Below, piece after piece: positions 1 to 5,502 of a stretch of DNA of 5,502 nt. Each line of letters begins with the position of its first letter. Position 1 is the first letter of the stretch. The notes under the pieces are model-generated. The model was not told where the DNA came from. It was given only the letters and a program-made list of their open reading frames with translations, and ran no database searches. Origin of the DNA: DASRHD01 sp035499715 (GTDB taxonomy: Bacteria > Verrucomicrobiota > Verrucomicrobiia > Opitutales > Opitutaceae). The translations under genes and the position numbers were made by a program. The stretch spans positions 1 to 5,502 of the forward strand of contig DATJYF010000164.1 of the NCBI GenBank assembly GCA_035499715.1, written 5' to 3'.

Positions 1-1247
1 AAGGTGTGGCTCCACGTCGTGTTGCCGTTCCAACCGTCGTAAGTGAAACCGGCGGCGGCCGGCGGCGTGCCGGCAATGGTCGCGCCGCGGATGCTGTCGG
101 GAGTGGTGACTTCCCAGCCGTTGTCATTGGCGTTGGCCATCGCGCCGGTCAGCTCCCATTGAATGCCGAAATATTTGAGCGTGAGACTCGTGGTGTCGGA
201 GAATTTCCGCGTCGCCTGCACGCTGACATCCCACTGGCGGATGCTGCCCGGGACATAGGTCCGGCCATTCTGGCCGTCGCCGATCACCCGGTAGGCCCAG
301 CGGCCTTGAGCATCGATCGGGCCGGTGGAATCGACCGTGACCTTTCCGGCGTTGTAATTGCCGAGCGCAAAGATGAGGTGGCGGGCCGGTTCGAACTGGG
401 GCGATTTGGTGATGATGTTCATCGAACCGCCCGGGCTGCCGGTGGGTGAGAGGATCGTATCCGGCCCCAGCACCACCTCGGCCCGCTCGATGAATTGCGG
501 CTCGAAGACCGCGACGATGCCGTTGTTGGTCGGAATGAGCTGGCTGGAAAAGTTGTCGATGGTTTTTGTGAAGCTCTCAAACCCGCGGAAATTCTGCCGG
601 TCCATGATTCCGCCCGGCCCGCTGCCGCGGCCGTTGCTGACGCCGGGAAAATAGCGCATGGCCTCGTACAGGCTGTTCGCGCCGACGTCGTCCAGCAGTT
701 CGCGCGTGGCGACGTTGATGGAGAGGGGCGTGTCCAAAAGCGGGCCGCGGATGCGCGCGGCGGAGGTCGCCTCCGCCGGATGGTACGGATCGGCCTTGGT
801 GCCGGCGACGCTGAACTGCGGCAGATGGACGACCGCATCCCCACTGCTGCCGCCCGGGGGCGGGGGGGCGGGCGCGGTGGCGGCGGGACGGCTTTTTTGA
901 GGGGCGCGCGCCACGACCGACAGCGCGCCGGTTTTTTCATCCTGCACGGCGCGGAGCGGCGTGTCCTGCAGCATGAACTCCAGAGCGGTGAAAGGGTTAA
1001 ATTTTCCCTGCACAGGGCGCGTCTGCACGCCGCGCACTTTGTCGACGAAGTAGATGACCTGTTCGCCGGACTGCTCGACGAACTGTTTCAGGGTCGTTTC
1101 GGCATCGCCATGAGGAAGGTGGAACGATTTCTGCCCGGATTCCGCCGCCTGTGCGGCCGTTGCCAGCCAGGCGGCAAGCACCAGCGCCCGCAACGAAGCG
1201 ACCGCACGACTCACGAGCCATGGGATGCGAGCAGTGAGGGAAGGCAT
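1..1247 (-). CDS. TonB-dependent outer-membrane receptor with N-terminal STN signalling domain (3' truncated by window edge)
   Basis: Energised outer-membrane uptake receptor that probably also signals to a FecR partner. I translated this frame by hand; it stays open for 415 codons from ATG 1245-1247 to the window edge, so most of the beta barrel is missing. Residues 1-35 look like a signal peptide (Arg-containing start, hydrophobic ALVLAAWLATAAQA). Residues ~41-115 fit the STN (secretin/TonB short N-terminal) domain, with 'ETTLKQFVEQSGEQVIYFVD' then 'VQGKFNPFTALEFML'. A Pro/Ala-rich linker (121-134) follows, then a TonB-box-like LPQFSV (142-147) and the plug (~155-283) with RGFES, ERAEVVLGPD, SPTGSPGGSMNIITKSP. 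The plug closely matches the neighbouring receptor. The start is set by the signal peptide; no good Shine-Dalgarno is visible, and GTG 1212-1214 is an alternative. The PGG.NI.TK.P pattern recalls siderophore receptors; the substrate is unknown. Confidence 0.93.
   Translation of the reverse strand, partial: MPSLTARIPWLVSRAVASLRALVLAAWLATAAQAAESGQKSFHLPHGDAETTLKQFVEQSGEQVIYFVDKVRGVQTRPVQGKFNPFTALEFMLQDTPLRAVQDEKTGALSVVARAPQKSRPAATAPAPPPPGGSSGDAVVHLPQFSVAGTKADPYHPAEATSAARIRGPLLDTPLSINVATRELLDDVGANSLYEAMRYFPGVSNGRGSGPGGIMDRQNFRGFESFTKTIDNFSSQLIPTNNGIVAVFEPQFIERAEVVLGPDTILSPTGSPGGSMNIITKSPQFEPARHLIFALGNYNAGKVTVDSTGPIDAQGRWAYRVIGDGQNGRTYVPGSIRQWDVSVQATRKFSDTTSLTLKYFGIQWELTGAMANANDNGWEVTTPDSIRGATIAGTPPAAAGFTYDGWNGNTTWSHT
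856..872. repeat. G-run cluster on + strand (C7 tract in the coding strand of the second receptor)
   Basis: Runs of five, seven and three G separated by single C bases. Splitting the seven-G run gives four G-triplets with one- to two-base loops or so, the pattern expected of a G-quadruplex. It lies in the template strand of the STN receptor gene and encodes the Pro-rich linker between STN and plug (about residues 127-131). The seven-base homopolymer could slip in replication. The reading frame is open on both sides as given, so there is no sign of a sequencing error. Confidence 0.5.
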
Positions 1248-1326
1248 GAGATGCCGCCGGAGTGGCAAGGGCCGGCAGGAGGTTTCGCCGGAGATGGCAG
1301 CGAGACAAGCTGACCAAAAAGGGCGC

Positions 1327-1342
1327 CGGCCTGTAAAGGCCG
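1327..1342 (-). terminator. Small GC hairpin with a T-run nearby; weak second terminator candidate
   Basis: CGGCC and GGCCG flank a six-base loop (1332-1337). Read on the minus strand, the stem is followed by GCGCCC and then TTTTT. The six-base gap between stem and T-run is too long for a textbook intrinsic terminator, so it may only back up the stronger hairpin at 1354-1386 or be part of the leader of the second receptor. Confidence 0.22.
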
Positions 1343-1353
1343 AACGACAACGG

Positions 1354-1386
1354 AAAGGCGGTGCGCCTACCCCTGGCGCACCGCCT
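1354..1386 (-). terminator. Probable intrinsic terminator after the first receptor gene
   Basis: A perfect 12-bp inverted repeat, AGGCGGTGCGCC (1356-1367 on +) and GGCGCACCGCCT (1375-1386), encloses a seven-base loop. It begins 29 bases after the TAG stop of the upstream receptor. On the minus strand the stem runs into TTT and then CCG. The stem is very strong but the T-run is short, so termination may be partial. It separates the two receptor genes and implies the second has its own promoter or depends on read-through. Confidence 0.7.
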
Positions 1387-1415
1387 CAACGCTCCCCCAA
1401 AAAAGCCAAGCAACC

Positions 1416-3722
1416 CTAGAATTTGACCGTGGTGGTCAACCGAAAGGTGATGCCGGGATAGGGACTGACCGAAAGCCGGCTCGCGGGCTCCCAGGCAAAC
1501 TTGGAGTTGAGCACATTGTCGACGTTGAGATTGAACTGGTAACGGTCGATGGTGTAGGCGGCCCCGGCGTTGAAGACCGTCCACGCGGCCACATAAAACC
1601 CGACCTGCTTGGGCACGCCGATGCTGGTGAAGCCGGTCTGGGTTTCGCCCGCCGTCCGGCCCATTCTTTCCACGGCGCCGAACACGCTGAAGTTTTTCAA
1701 CGAGCCTTCGGTGAAGTGATAGTTCGCGAGCAGATTCTCGATGTTATCCGGGACGTTGCGCTGTTTGCGGTGGAAGGCGTCGCGGAATTTCATGCTGGTG
1801 AAGCTGCCGAGGACCGACAGGTTTTTCGTGATGCCGCCCTGCACGTTGACCTCGAAGCCTTGATTGGTGTTGTTGGTCAGAATGCTGCCGGGCTGGTGCA
1901 CCGGGTCGATGTTGGCGAGCGGATTCGGGGTGGTGACGTTGGTCTGGGCCATCTGGAAGTGATCCGCGGTGATCGAAAGGCGTTTGTCCAAAAACTCAGT
2001 CTTGACGCCGAACTCGTGTTCCCGGCCGGTCGACCAGAGCGGAACGCTGACGCCGGCGACGGGATTAAAGCTGGTGAGCGAATTATTGGTCGAAAACGTG
2101 TAATAGAGGGCGACGTGGTCGACGGGTTTGACCAGCACGCTGCTGAGGTAGCTGTCCTTGAATCCGCTCAGCGGCGCGTAGTTCGTGAGCGCGAGGGTGT
2201 TGGGATTGAAGCTGTACTGCACGCTGTTGACCCAGGTGCGGGTCGCGCCGCCCATGAGGAAAAGATGGTCGTCATAGAATCCGGCTTTGAGCAGGCCGTA
2301 GATTTGCTTCTGGGTCGCCTCGGACTTGCCGCGGTTGCCGAAGGTGAAGAGGTGGATGTCGGGCCGCGGCACGCTGTAGTTGCCGGCGAAGAGGTTCGCC
2401 GCGGGCAGGTTGGCCGTGCCGGTGCGGCCGAGGGGGGCCGCGGTGTGCTGCCAGGACAGGCCGACCACCGGCTGGAGGGAAACGGAGCCGGGATGGAAAT
2501 TGGCCGCGTAGTCGTTTTCCACCTGATAATTCAGGCCGAGGCTCTTGTTGTAGCGCCAGACCTCCGGCACCGCGTTCGGATTGAAGCCGGAGGGCACGCC
2601 GATGACCTGACCGGTGGCGTTGTCAAACGTCTCCGAGGTGGGGAGGTTGGGATAAGCGCTGTCGCCGACGTTGTTGTGCTCGAGGAACTGGCCGCCCAGG
2701 CGCATGCTGACGAGATCGAAAAGCGTGCCGGTGTAGACGAGCTGGAGGGTGTTGGTGCGTTCGCTGGTGAGGCTTTTGGTGTCGACGCCGTTCGTGCCGT
2801 TGTAGGTCACGCCCTGCGTGGTCGGCTTGTTGCCGATAGTCACGCCGCGGATGGTGCCGGGATCGTAGATCAGCCAGCCGTTGTCGTTCGGCGCGGAGGC
2901 GTTGCCGTAAGCCGAAAAATCGACGCCGAAATATTTGAGTGTGATGAGGGAAGTGGGGGAAAACTGGTAGGCCAGCTCGACCGCGCCGTCGTATTTTCTG
3001 AACCGGCCCGGGATGTAGGTCTTCGTATCCTGGGCGGTGCCGATCACGCGATAAGCCAGGTGGCGGTTGCCGCCGATCGGGATCGGCCCGGTGCTGTCCA
3101 CCACCAGCTTTTGCGCGCTGTAGTTGCCGACCTGGGCCTGAACATAAGTCTGCTGGGTGTAGAGGGGCGATTTGCTGACGATGTTGATCGAGCCGCCCGG
3201 AGTTCCGGTCGGACTGAGAATCGCGTCGGGGCCGAGGACGATTTCGACCCGTTCCTGGAAGGCGGGTTCGAACGTGTCGATCGAGGTTGAGGTGCCGGGC
3301 AGAAACGTGCTGGAAAAATTATCGACCGTGCGGGTCTGGCTCTCGAAGCCGCGCAGATTGGTGCGGTCGTTGATCCCGCCGTTGGTGCCGGCGCCGCGGC
3401 CGTTGCTCACGCCGGCCATGTAGCGATCGGCCTCATAGGCGCTGTTGACGCCGAGGTCGTCCATCAGCTGGCGCGGCACGACATTGATCGATACCGGGGT
3501 GTCAAAAAGCTGGCCGCGAATGCGGGCGAGTGAAACCGTATCCTCCGTGCGGTAGGGATCGGCTCTTTCGGATGAAACCGTGAATTCCGGCAACTTGACC
3601 GGTTCTTCCGAAGAGCTGACGTCGGATCCGGGAGGCGGATTGGACTGGCCGTAGCCCGGCAGGACGAAGGCGAGCAACGGCAACAGGAAGGCGAGGCTTG
3701 AATGCAGGGTGTTTTTTTTCAT
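1416..3722 (-). CDS. TonB-dependent outer-membrane receptor, siderophore-receptor-like, without STN domain
   Basis: Complete 768-residue TonB-dependent receptor that imports a ligand across the outer membrane using TonB-ExbBD energy. Residues 1-26 are a clear signal peptide (MKKNTLHSS, hydrophobic LAFLLPLLAFVLP, then GYGQ). A short Ser/Pro-rich stretch leads to a TonB-box-like LPEFTVSS (44-51). The plug (~57-185) has ARIRG, DTPVSINVV, GVSNGRG, NLRGFES, ERVEIVLGPD and SPTGTPGGSINIVSKSP. The rest is a beta barrel with alternating aromatic strands, ending in TTTVKF with the C-terminal Phe typical of outer-membrane proteins. Only ~30 residues separate signal peptide and plug, so there is no STN domain. 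I chose ATG 3720-3722 because a 33-codon upstream extension (ATG 3819-3821) would bury the signal peptide. It follows the FecR gene by 171 bases. The substrate is not determined; the plug motifs suggest a ferric siderophore. Confidence 0.95.
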   Translation of the reverse strand: MKKNTLHSSLAFLLPLLAFVLPGYGQSNPPPGSDVSSSEEPVKLPEFTVSSERADPYRTEDTVSLARIRGQLFDTPVSINVVPRQLMDDLGVNSAYEADRYMAGVSNGRGAGTNGGINDRTNLRGFESQTRTVDNFSSTFLPGTSTSIDTFEPAFQERVEIVLGPDAILSPTGTPGGSINIVSKSPLYTQQTYVQAQVGNYSAQKLVVDSTGPIPIGGNRHLAYRVIGTAQDTKTYIPGRFRKYDGAVELAYQFSPTSLITLKYFGVDFSAYGNASAPNDNGWLIYDPGTIRGVTIGNKPTTQGVTYNGTNGVDTKSLTSERTNTLQLVYTGTLFDLVSMRLGGQFLEHNNVGDSAYPNLPTSETFDNATGQVIGVPSGFNPNAVPEVWRYNKSLGLNYQVENDYAANFHPGSVSLQPVVGLSWQHTAAPLGRTGTANLPAANLFAGNYSVPRPDIHLFTFGNRGKSEATQKQIYGLLKAGFYDDHLFLMGGATRTWVNSVQYSFNPNTLALTNYAPLSGFKDSYLSSVLVKPVDHVALYYTFSTNNSLTSFNPVAGVSVPLWSTGREHEFGVKTEFLDKRLSITADHFQMAQTNVTTPNPLANIDPVHQPGSILTNNTNQGFEVNVQGGITKNLSVLGSFTSMKFRDAFHRKQRNVPDNIENLLANYHFTEGSLKNFSVFGAVERMGRTAGETQTGFTSIGVPKQVGFYVAAWTVFNAGAAYTIDRYQFNLNVDNVLNSKFAWEPASRLSVSPYPGITFRLTTTVKF
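3712..3719 (-). repeat. A8 homopolymer directly after the receptor start codon
   Basis: The coding strand reads ATG followed by eight A bases and then CACC, covering codons 2-4 (Lys-Lys-Asn). An A-rich early coding region favours initiation where no Shine-Dalgarno is present, and Lys-Lys suits a signal peptide. An eight-base mononucleotide tract is also a possible site of slippage that would switch the gene off by frameshift. Confidence 0.5.
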
Positions 3723-3744
3723 GGAGGTCCGGGGAGATGCTTGG

Positions 3745-3759
3745 CCGCGCGGCGCGCGG
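3745..3759. repeat. GC inverted repeat, 6-bp stem, in receptor leader
   Basis: CCGCGC (3745-3750) and GCGCGG (3754-3759) flank a three-base loop. It lies about 23 bases upstream of the receptor ATG on the minus strand, close enough to influence ribosome access in the transcript. In GC-rich DNA such a short repeat can arise by chance. Confidence 0.35.
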
Positions 3760-3789
3760 TTCCGGGAGGGGAGTGTGAGGTGAGGGGGG

Positions 3790-3817
3790 CCGGCGGCGGA
3801 CTGACGGAGGCCGCCGG
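3790..3817. repeat. GC inverted repeat, 8-bp stem, in receptor leader
   Basis: CCGGCGGC (3790-3797) pairs perfectly with GCCGCCGG (3810-3817) around a 12-base loop. On the minus strand it is followed by a C-run rather than T residues, so it is not a standard terminator. It may be an RNA structure in the leader or an operator; its role is unknown. Confidence 0.4.
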
Positions 3818-3828
3818 TCATACATGGA

Positions 3829-3858
3829 GACGAACCAACCGTACGGATGGAGTATTCC
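3829..3858 (-). promoter_or_regulatory. Weak ECF-type promoter candidate upstream of the first receptor
   Basis: On the minus strand GGAAT (3858-3854) resembles an ECF -35 element and CGTC (3832-3829) resembles an ECF -10 element. The spacing between them is 21 bases, longer than the usual ~16-17, so both words are unlikely to be used together as they stand. The palindrome CCGTACGG sits between them. This is listed as a lead only. Confidence 0.15.
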
Positions 3859-3893
3859 CCCCGGACGATTTTTAGGCGCGGCTGAACTCCACC

Positions 3894-4937
3894 TCAACGC
3901 GCGGTGCGCAAAACAATCCGATCCTCGGCCGGCCGTTCGATGGTGATATCGCCGGCCTGCGCCAGCAGGCGGACAAAAGCCTCGACGTTTTCCGGACGGA
4001 AACTGCCGCTGATGGGCAGCGCGCCGAGCGCGGAGTCACCCAATTCGATCTGCACCTGGTTCCGGCGGTTGAATTCATTCACCACCTCGGCCAGCGGCCG
4101 GTCGACAAAGACGAGCCGTTCCCCCTGCCAGGCGAGGGATTCCCGGATTTCTGATGGCGTCACATTTGCAATCAGCGGAGTGGCGGAGCCGGTGAGGGCG
4201 ATGATGGCGCGCTGCCCGGCTTCCAAGCTTGCCGGCTTGAAGCCGGCGGCCGGCGCGAGCTGGACGTGATCATTGGTTCGCGCCAGCGTTACTTTGCCCT
4301 CGGTCACAAGCACGGCGACTTGCCGGTTCTCCATCCGGACATCGAACGCGGTGCCGACCGCCCGCACCGTGACCGTGTCTGCGGCAACCCAAAAGGGGCG
4401 GTTTTTGTTTTTGGCCACGGTGAAATGGGCCTCTCCGCGCCGGAGGTTCACGTGGCGTTCGGCCGGGGTGTAGCGCACCTCGATTTCGCTGTTTGCGTTC
4501 AGCTCGGCCACCGAGCCGTCCGCGAGGGTCACGCGCTGATAACCGTCGGCGGTGGTGGTGTAATATTGGGTCGGCTCGCCGCCGCGGGAAGGCAGGTAGG
4601 GCCAGATTCCGACGGCAAGGGCCAGCGCCGCGGCCGCCGCCAGCGACCAGGCCAGAATCGGGGCCAGGGTCGGACGCCGCCGCCGGGCCGGCGCGAGCAG
4701 ATCTGGGTCGGGGTGAGCCCGGGCTTCCGGCCGGAAATTTTGCAACTGCTGCAAGGCCGCCCAGGCGGCCTCGATTCGCGCCACCGCCGCCTCGTGCCGC
4801 GGATTGGCGCGGCGCCAGCGCCGGAATTCCGCCTCCTTTTCCGGCGTGAGCCCTTCGTCGCGCTGCGCCAGCCAGGCTGCCGCGAGCGCCTCGATCGACT
4901 CATCGTCATTCCGGGAATTTTGGTCAAAAACTTTCAT
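3894..4937 (-). CDS. FecR-type anti-sigma factor / transmembrane signal relay
   Basis: A 347-residue inner-membrane regulator that binds the partner ECF sigma factor in the cytoplasm and receives the receptor signal in the periplasm. The cytoplasmic part (~12-65) fits the DUF4880 domain, with AAWLAQRDEG, EFRRWRRANPRHEAAVARIEAAW. Basic ARRRRPT precedes a single membrane helix (~91-113). The FecR domain (~130-222) includes 'RVTLADGSVAELNANSEIEV', RRGEAHFTVAKNKNRPFWV and VRAVGTAFDVR. The C-terminal part (~267-344) fits DUF4974, an STN-like fold, with LAWQGERLVFVDRPLAEVVNEFNRR and ISGSFRPENVEAFVRLLAQ. Length and domain order are normal for the family. Its ATG overlaps the sigma-factor TGA as ATGA, indicating translational coupling; no strong Shine-Dalgarno is visible. 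G195-T196 lies where related proteins such as FoxR self-cleave (recalled knowledge). Confidence 0.95.
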   Translation of the reverse strand: MKVFDQNSRNDDESIEALAAAWLAQRDEGLTPEKEAEFRRWRRANPRHEAAVARIEAAWAALQQLQNFRPEARAHPDPDLLAPARRRRPTLAPILAWSLAAAAALALAVGIWPYLPSRGGEPTQYYTTTADGYQRVTLADGSVAELNANSEIEVRYTPAERHVNLRRGEAHFTVAKNKNRPFWVAADTVTVRAVGTAFDVRMENRQVAVLVTEGKVTLARTNDHVQLAPAAGFKPASLEAGQRAIIALTGSATPLIANVTPSEIRESLAWQGERLVFVDRPLAEVVNEFNRRNQVQIELGDSALGALPISGSFRPENVEAFVRLLAQAGDITIERPAEDRIVLRTAR

Positions 4938-5488
4938 GGCGGATTCTGCGGTCCGGCGGGACGCGCCTTGGCCAGGCCCTGGGCTTTGAAATAGGCGGCG
5001 CAGCGCCGCATGCCTTTGGCGAGCTGGGCCTTGACCGTGAGATCGGAGATGGCCAGTCTGGCGGCGATTTCCTTGTGGGAAAGCCCGTAAAGCAAGCGCA
5101 GGGTGAGCACCTGCCGGCAGCGCTCCGGAAGGGACCGGACCGCGGCCGCGAGGAGTTCGAGTTCCTGCTGTTTATTGACGATTTCTGCGGCATCGGGCCT
5201 ATCATCTATGACGGTTAAATCGGTCAAATCGCCTATGGCCTCGATGGAAACAACCTGGCGCCGCCGGCAAAAATCGAGGGCGGCGTTGCGCGCGATGGCA
5301 AAAAGAAAGGCTTTGACGTAACGAACCTTGCCCGCCTCCTTGGCCCGCAGCAGCCGGGCGTAGGACTCCTGCACCAGGTCGTCGATGTCGGGCAGCGAGG
5401 GAAATCTTCGCCGCAGGTAAGACCGCAGCGACGGCTCATGCGGCTGCACCTGTTCGGCGAACCAACGCGCCTGTTCGGAGCTGGACAT
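4934..5488 (-). CDS. ECF-family RNA polymerase sigma factor, FecI-like
   Basis: A 184-residue group-4 (ECF) sigma factor that would direct RNA polymerase to the uptake genes controlled by the adjacent FecR protein. Sigma region 2 spans ~14-80, with the core-binding DIDDLVQESYARLL (34-47) and the promoter-melting FLFAIARNAALDFCRRR (61-77). Sigma region 4 spans ~107-165, with LPERCRQVLTLRLLYGLSHKEIAARLAIS and TVKAQLAKGMRRC forming the helix-turn-helix that reads the -35 element. A short Pro-rich tail (AKARPAGPQNPP) ends the protein. Length is normal for FecI-like factors. The ATG at 5486-5488 gives a typical N-terminus; GGAG lies only two bases before it, and only 14 bases precede it here, so an earlier start cannot be excluded. 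It overlaps the FecR gene by four bases. Confidence 0.95.
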   Translation of the reverse strand: MSSSEQARWFAEQVQPHEPSLRSYLRRRFPSLPDIDDLVQESYARLLRAKEAGKVRYVKAFLFAIARNAALDFCRRRQVVSIEAIGDLTDLTVIDDRPDAAEIVNKQQELELLAAAVRSLPERCRQVLTLRLLYGLSHKEIAARLAISDLTVKAQLAKGMRRCAAYFKAQGLAKARPAGPQNPP

Positions 5489-5502
5489 CGCTCCGAGTGC
5501 TT

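Larger units (their letters stand above)
3723..3893 (-). promoter_or_regulatory. FecR-to-receptor intergenic region, probable regulatory leader
   Basis: This 171-base gap inside a four-gene same-strand cluster has no convincing gene. From the FecR side, on the minus strand, it holds CTAAAAA, a G-run with GGAATA, the palindrome CCGTACGG (3839-3846), GTTCGTC, and then two GC-rich inverted repeats before the receptor start. No T-tract follows either hairpin, so they do not look like terminators. The gap is long enough for a promoter and a structured 5' leader. By analogy with Fec systems, the ECF sigma factor may act here, but no experimentally known promoter consensus was matched. Confidence 0.45.

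Noticed and set aside
419..940. Minus-strand open frame of 173 codons within the second receptor
   Set aside because: It is the wrong frame; the product is Arg/Pro/Ser-rich, while the overlapping frame encodes the STN end, linker and plug.
1..1247. Second receptor as a pseudogene
   Set aside because: The hand translation shows no stop or frameshift across 415 codons; it is cut only by the window edge.
495..1313. Open frame of 272 codons on the + strand
   Set aside because: It is antisense to the STN receptor, whose coding frame is confirmed by STN, plug and signal-peptide motifs. No domain is visible in the + strand product.
997..1584. Minus-strand open frame of 195 codons bridging the two receptors
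   Set aside because: It overlaps the end of one receptor and the start of the other in a different frame, spans the terminator hairpin and shows no recognisable motif.
1716..3290. Long open frame of 524 codons on the + strand
   Set aside because: It lies wholly antisense to the complete TonB receptor gene. Its product is a low-complexity Ala/Val/Gly/Glu/Arg mixture with no recognisable motif, as expected from the complement of a GC-rich gene.
3723..3821. 33-residue N-terminal extension of the first receptor
   Set aside because: It would place a Pro/Arg-rich stretch ahead of a clear signal peptide and read through both leader hairpins.
3723..3893. Fur box in the FecR-receptor gap
   Set aside because: I looked for the AT-rich GATAATGATAATC-type repeat and saw nothing close; iron control by Fur cannot be argued from this window.
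4266..4994. Open frame of 242 codons on the + strand
   Set aside because: It is antisense to the FecR gene and rich in Arg/Gly/Pro with no motif.
1..5502. tRNA, rRNA, CRISPR array, insertion sequence or phage module
   Set aside because: No cloverleaf-like or rRNA sequence, no spaced direct repeats, no transposase or integrase motifs and no terminal inverted repeats were seen on either strand.

Overview
The window is a GC-rich bacterial segment in which every convincing gene lies on the minus strand. In transcription order (high to low coordinate) it holds an ECF sigma factor of the FecI type (5488-4934), a FecR-type membrane anti-sigma regulator (4937-3894), a complete TonB-dependent outer-membrane receptor (3722-1416), and the first 415 codons of a second TonB-dependent receptor (1247 to the window edge). 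The layout is a cell-surface-signalling locus: an outer-membrane receptor senses a ligand, a FecR protein relays the signal across the inner membrane, and an ECF sigma factor directs transcription of uptake genes. The receptor style (short 'LPxF(T/S)V' segment, then 'ARIRG.L.DTP.SIN', 'DD.G.NS.YEA.RY..GVSNGRG', 'GPD.ILSPTG.PGGS.NI') and the sigma style ('PHEPSLRSYLRRRFPSLPDIDDLVQESYARLL') resemble Verrucomicrobiota, probably Opitutaceae. That placement is recalled family resemblance, not a search result.

Layout: 5489-5502 is only 14 bases of upstream sequence, so the promoter of the sigma gene is outside the window. The sigma and FecR genes overlap by four bases (ATGA) and are surely co-transcribed. 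A 171-base gap (3723-3893) separates FecR from the first receptor; it holds two GC-rich inverted repeats, a short palindrome and weak ECF-promoter-like words, and may be where the sigma factor acts. After the first receptor, a 12-bp perfect hairpin followed by TTT (1354-1386) is a likely intrinsic terminator. The second receptor starts about 107 bases beyond it and runs off the left edge.

Working model: the two receptors are tandem paralogues, about 60% identical by hand alignment over the first part of the plug. Only the second carries an N-terminal STN signalling domain, the domain that contacts FecR in the classical Fec system. The receptor directly next to FecR has no STN. The likely division of labour is that the distal receptor senses and transports while the proximal one mainly transports, but this is inference. 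The plug motifs resemble siderophore receptors, so an iron chelate is the leading guess for the substrate; nothing in the window proves it.

No RNA gene, CRISPR array, insertion sequence or phage feature was seen. The regulatory architecture is a recognisable variation on a known theme, not a clearly new system.
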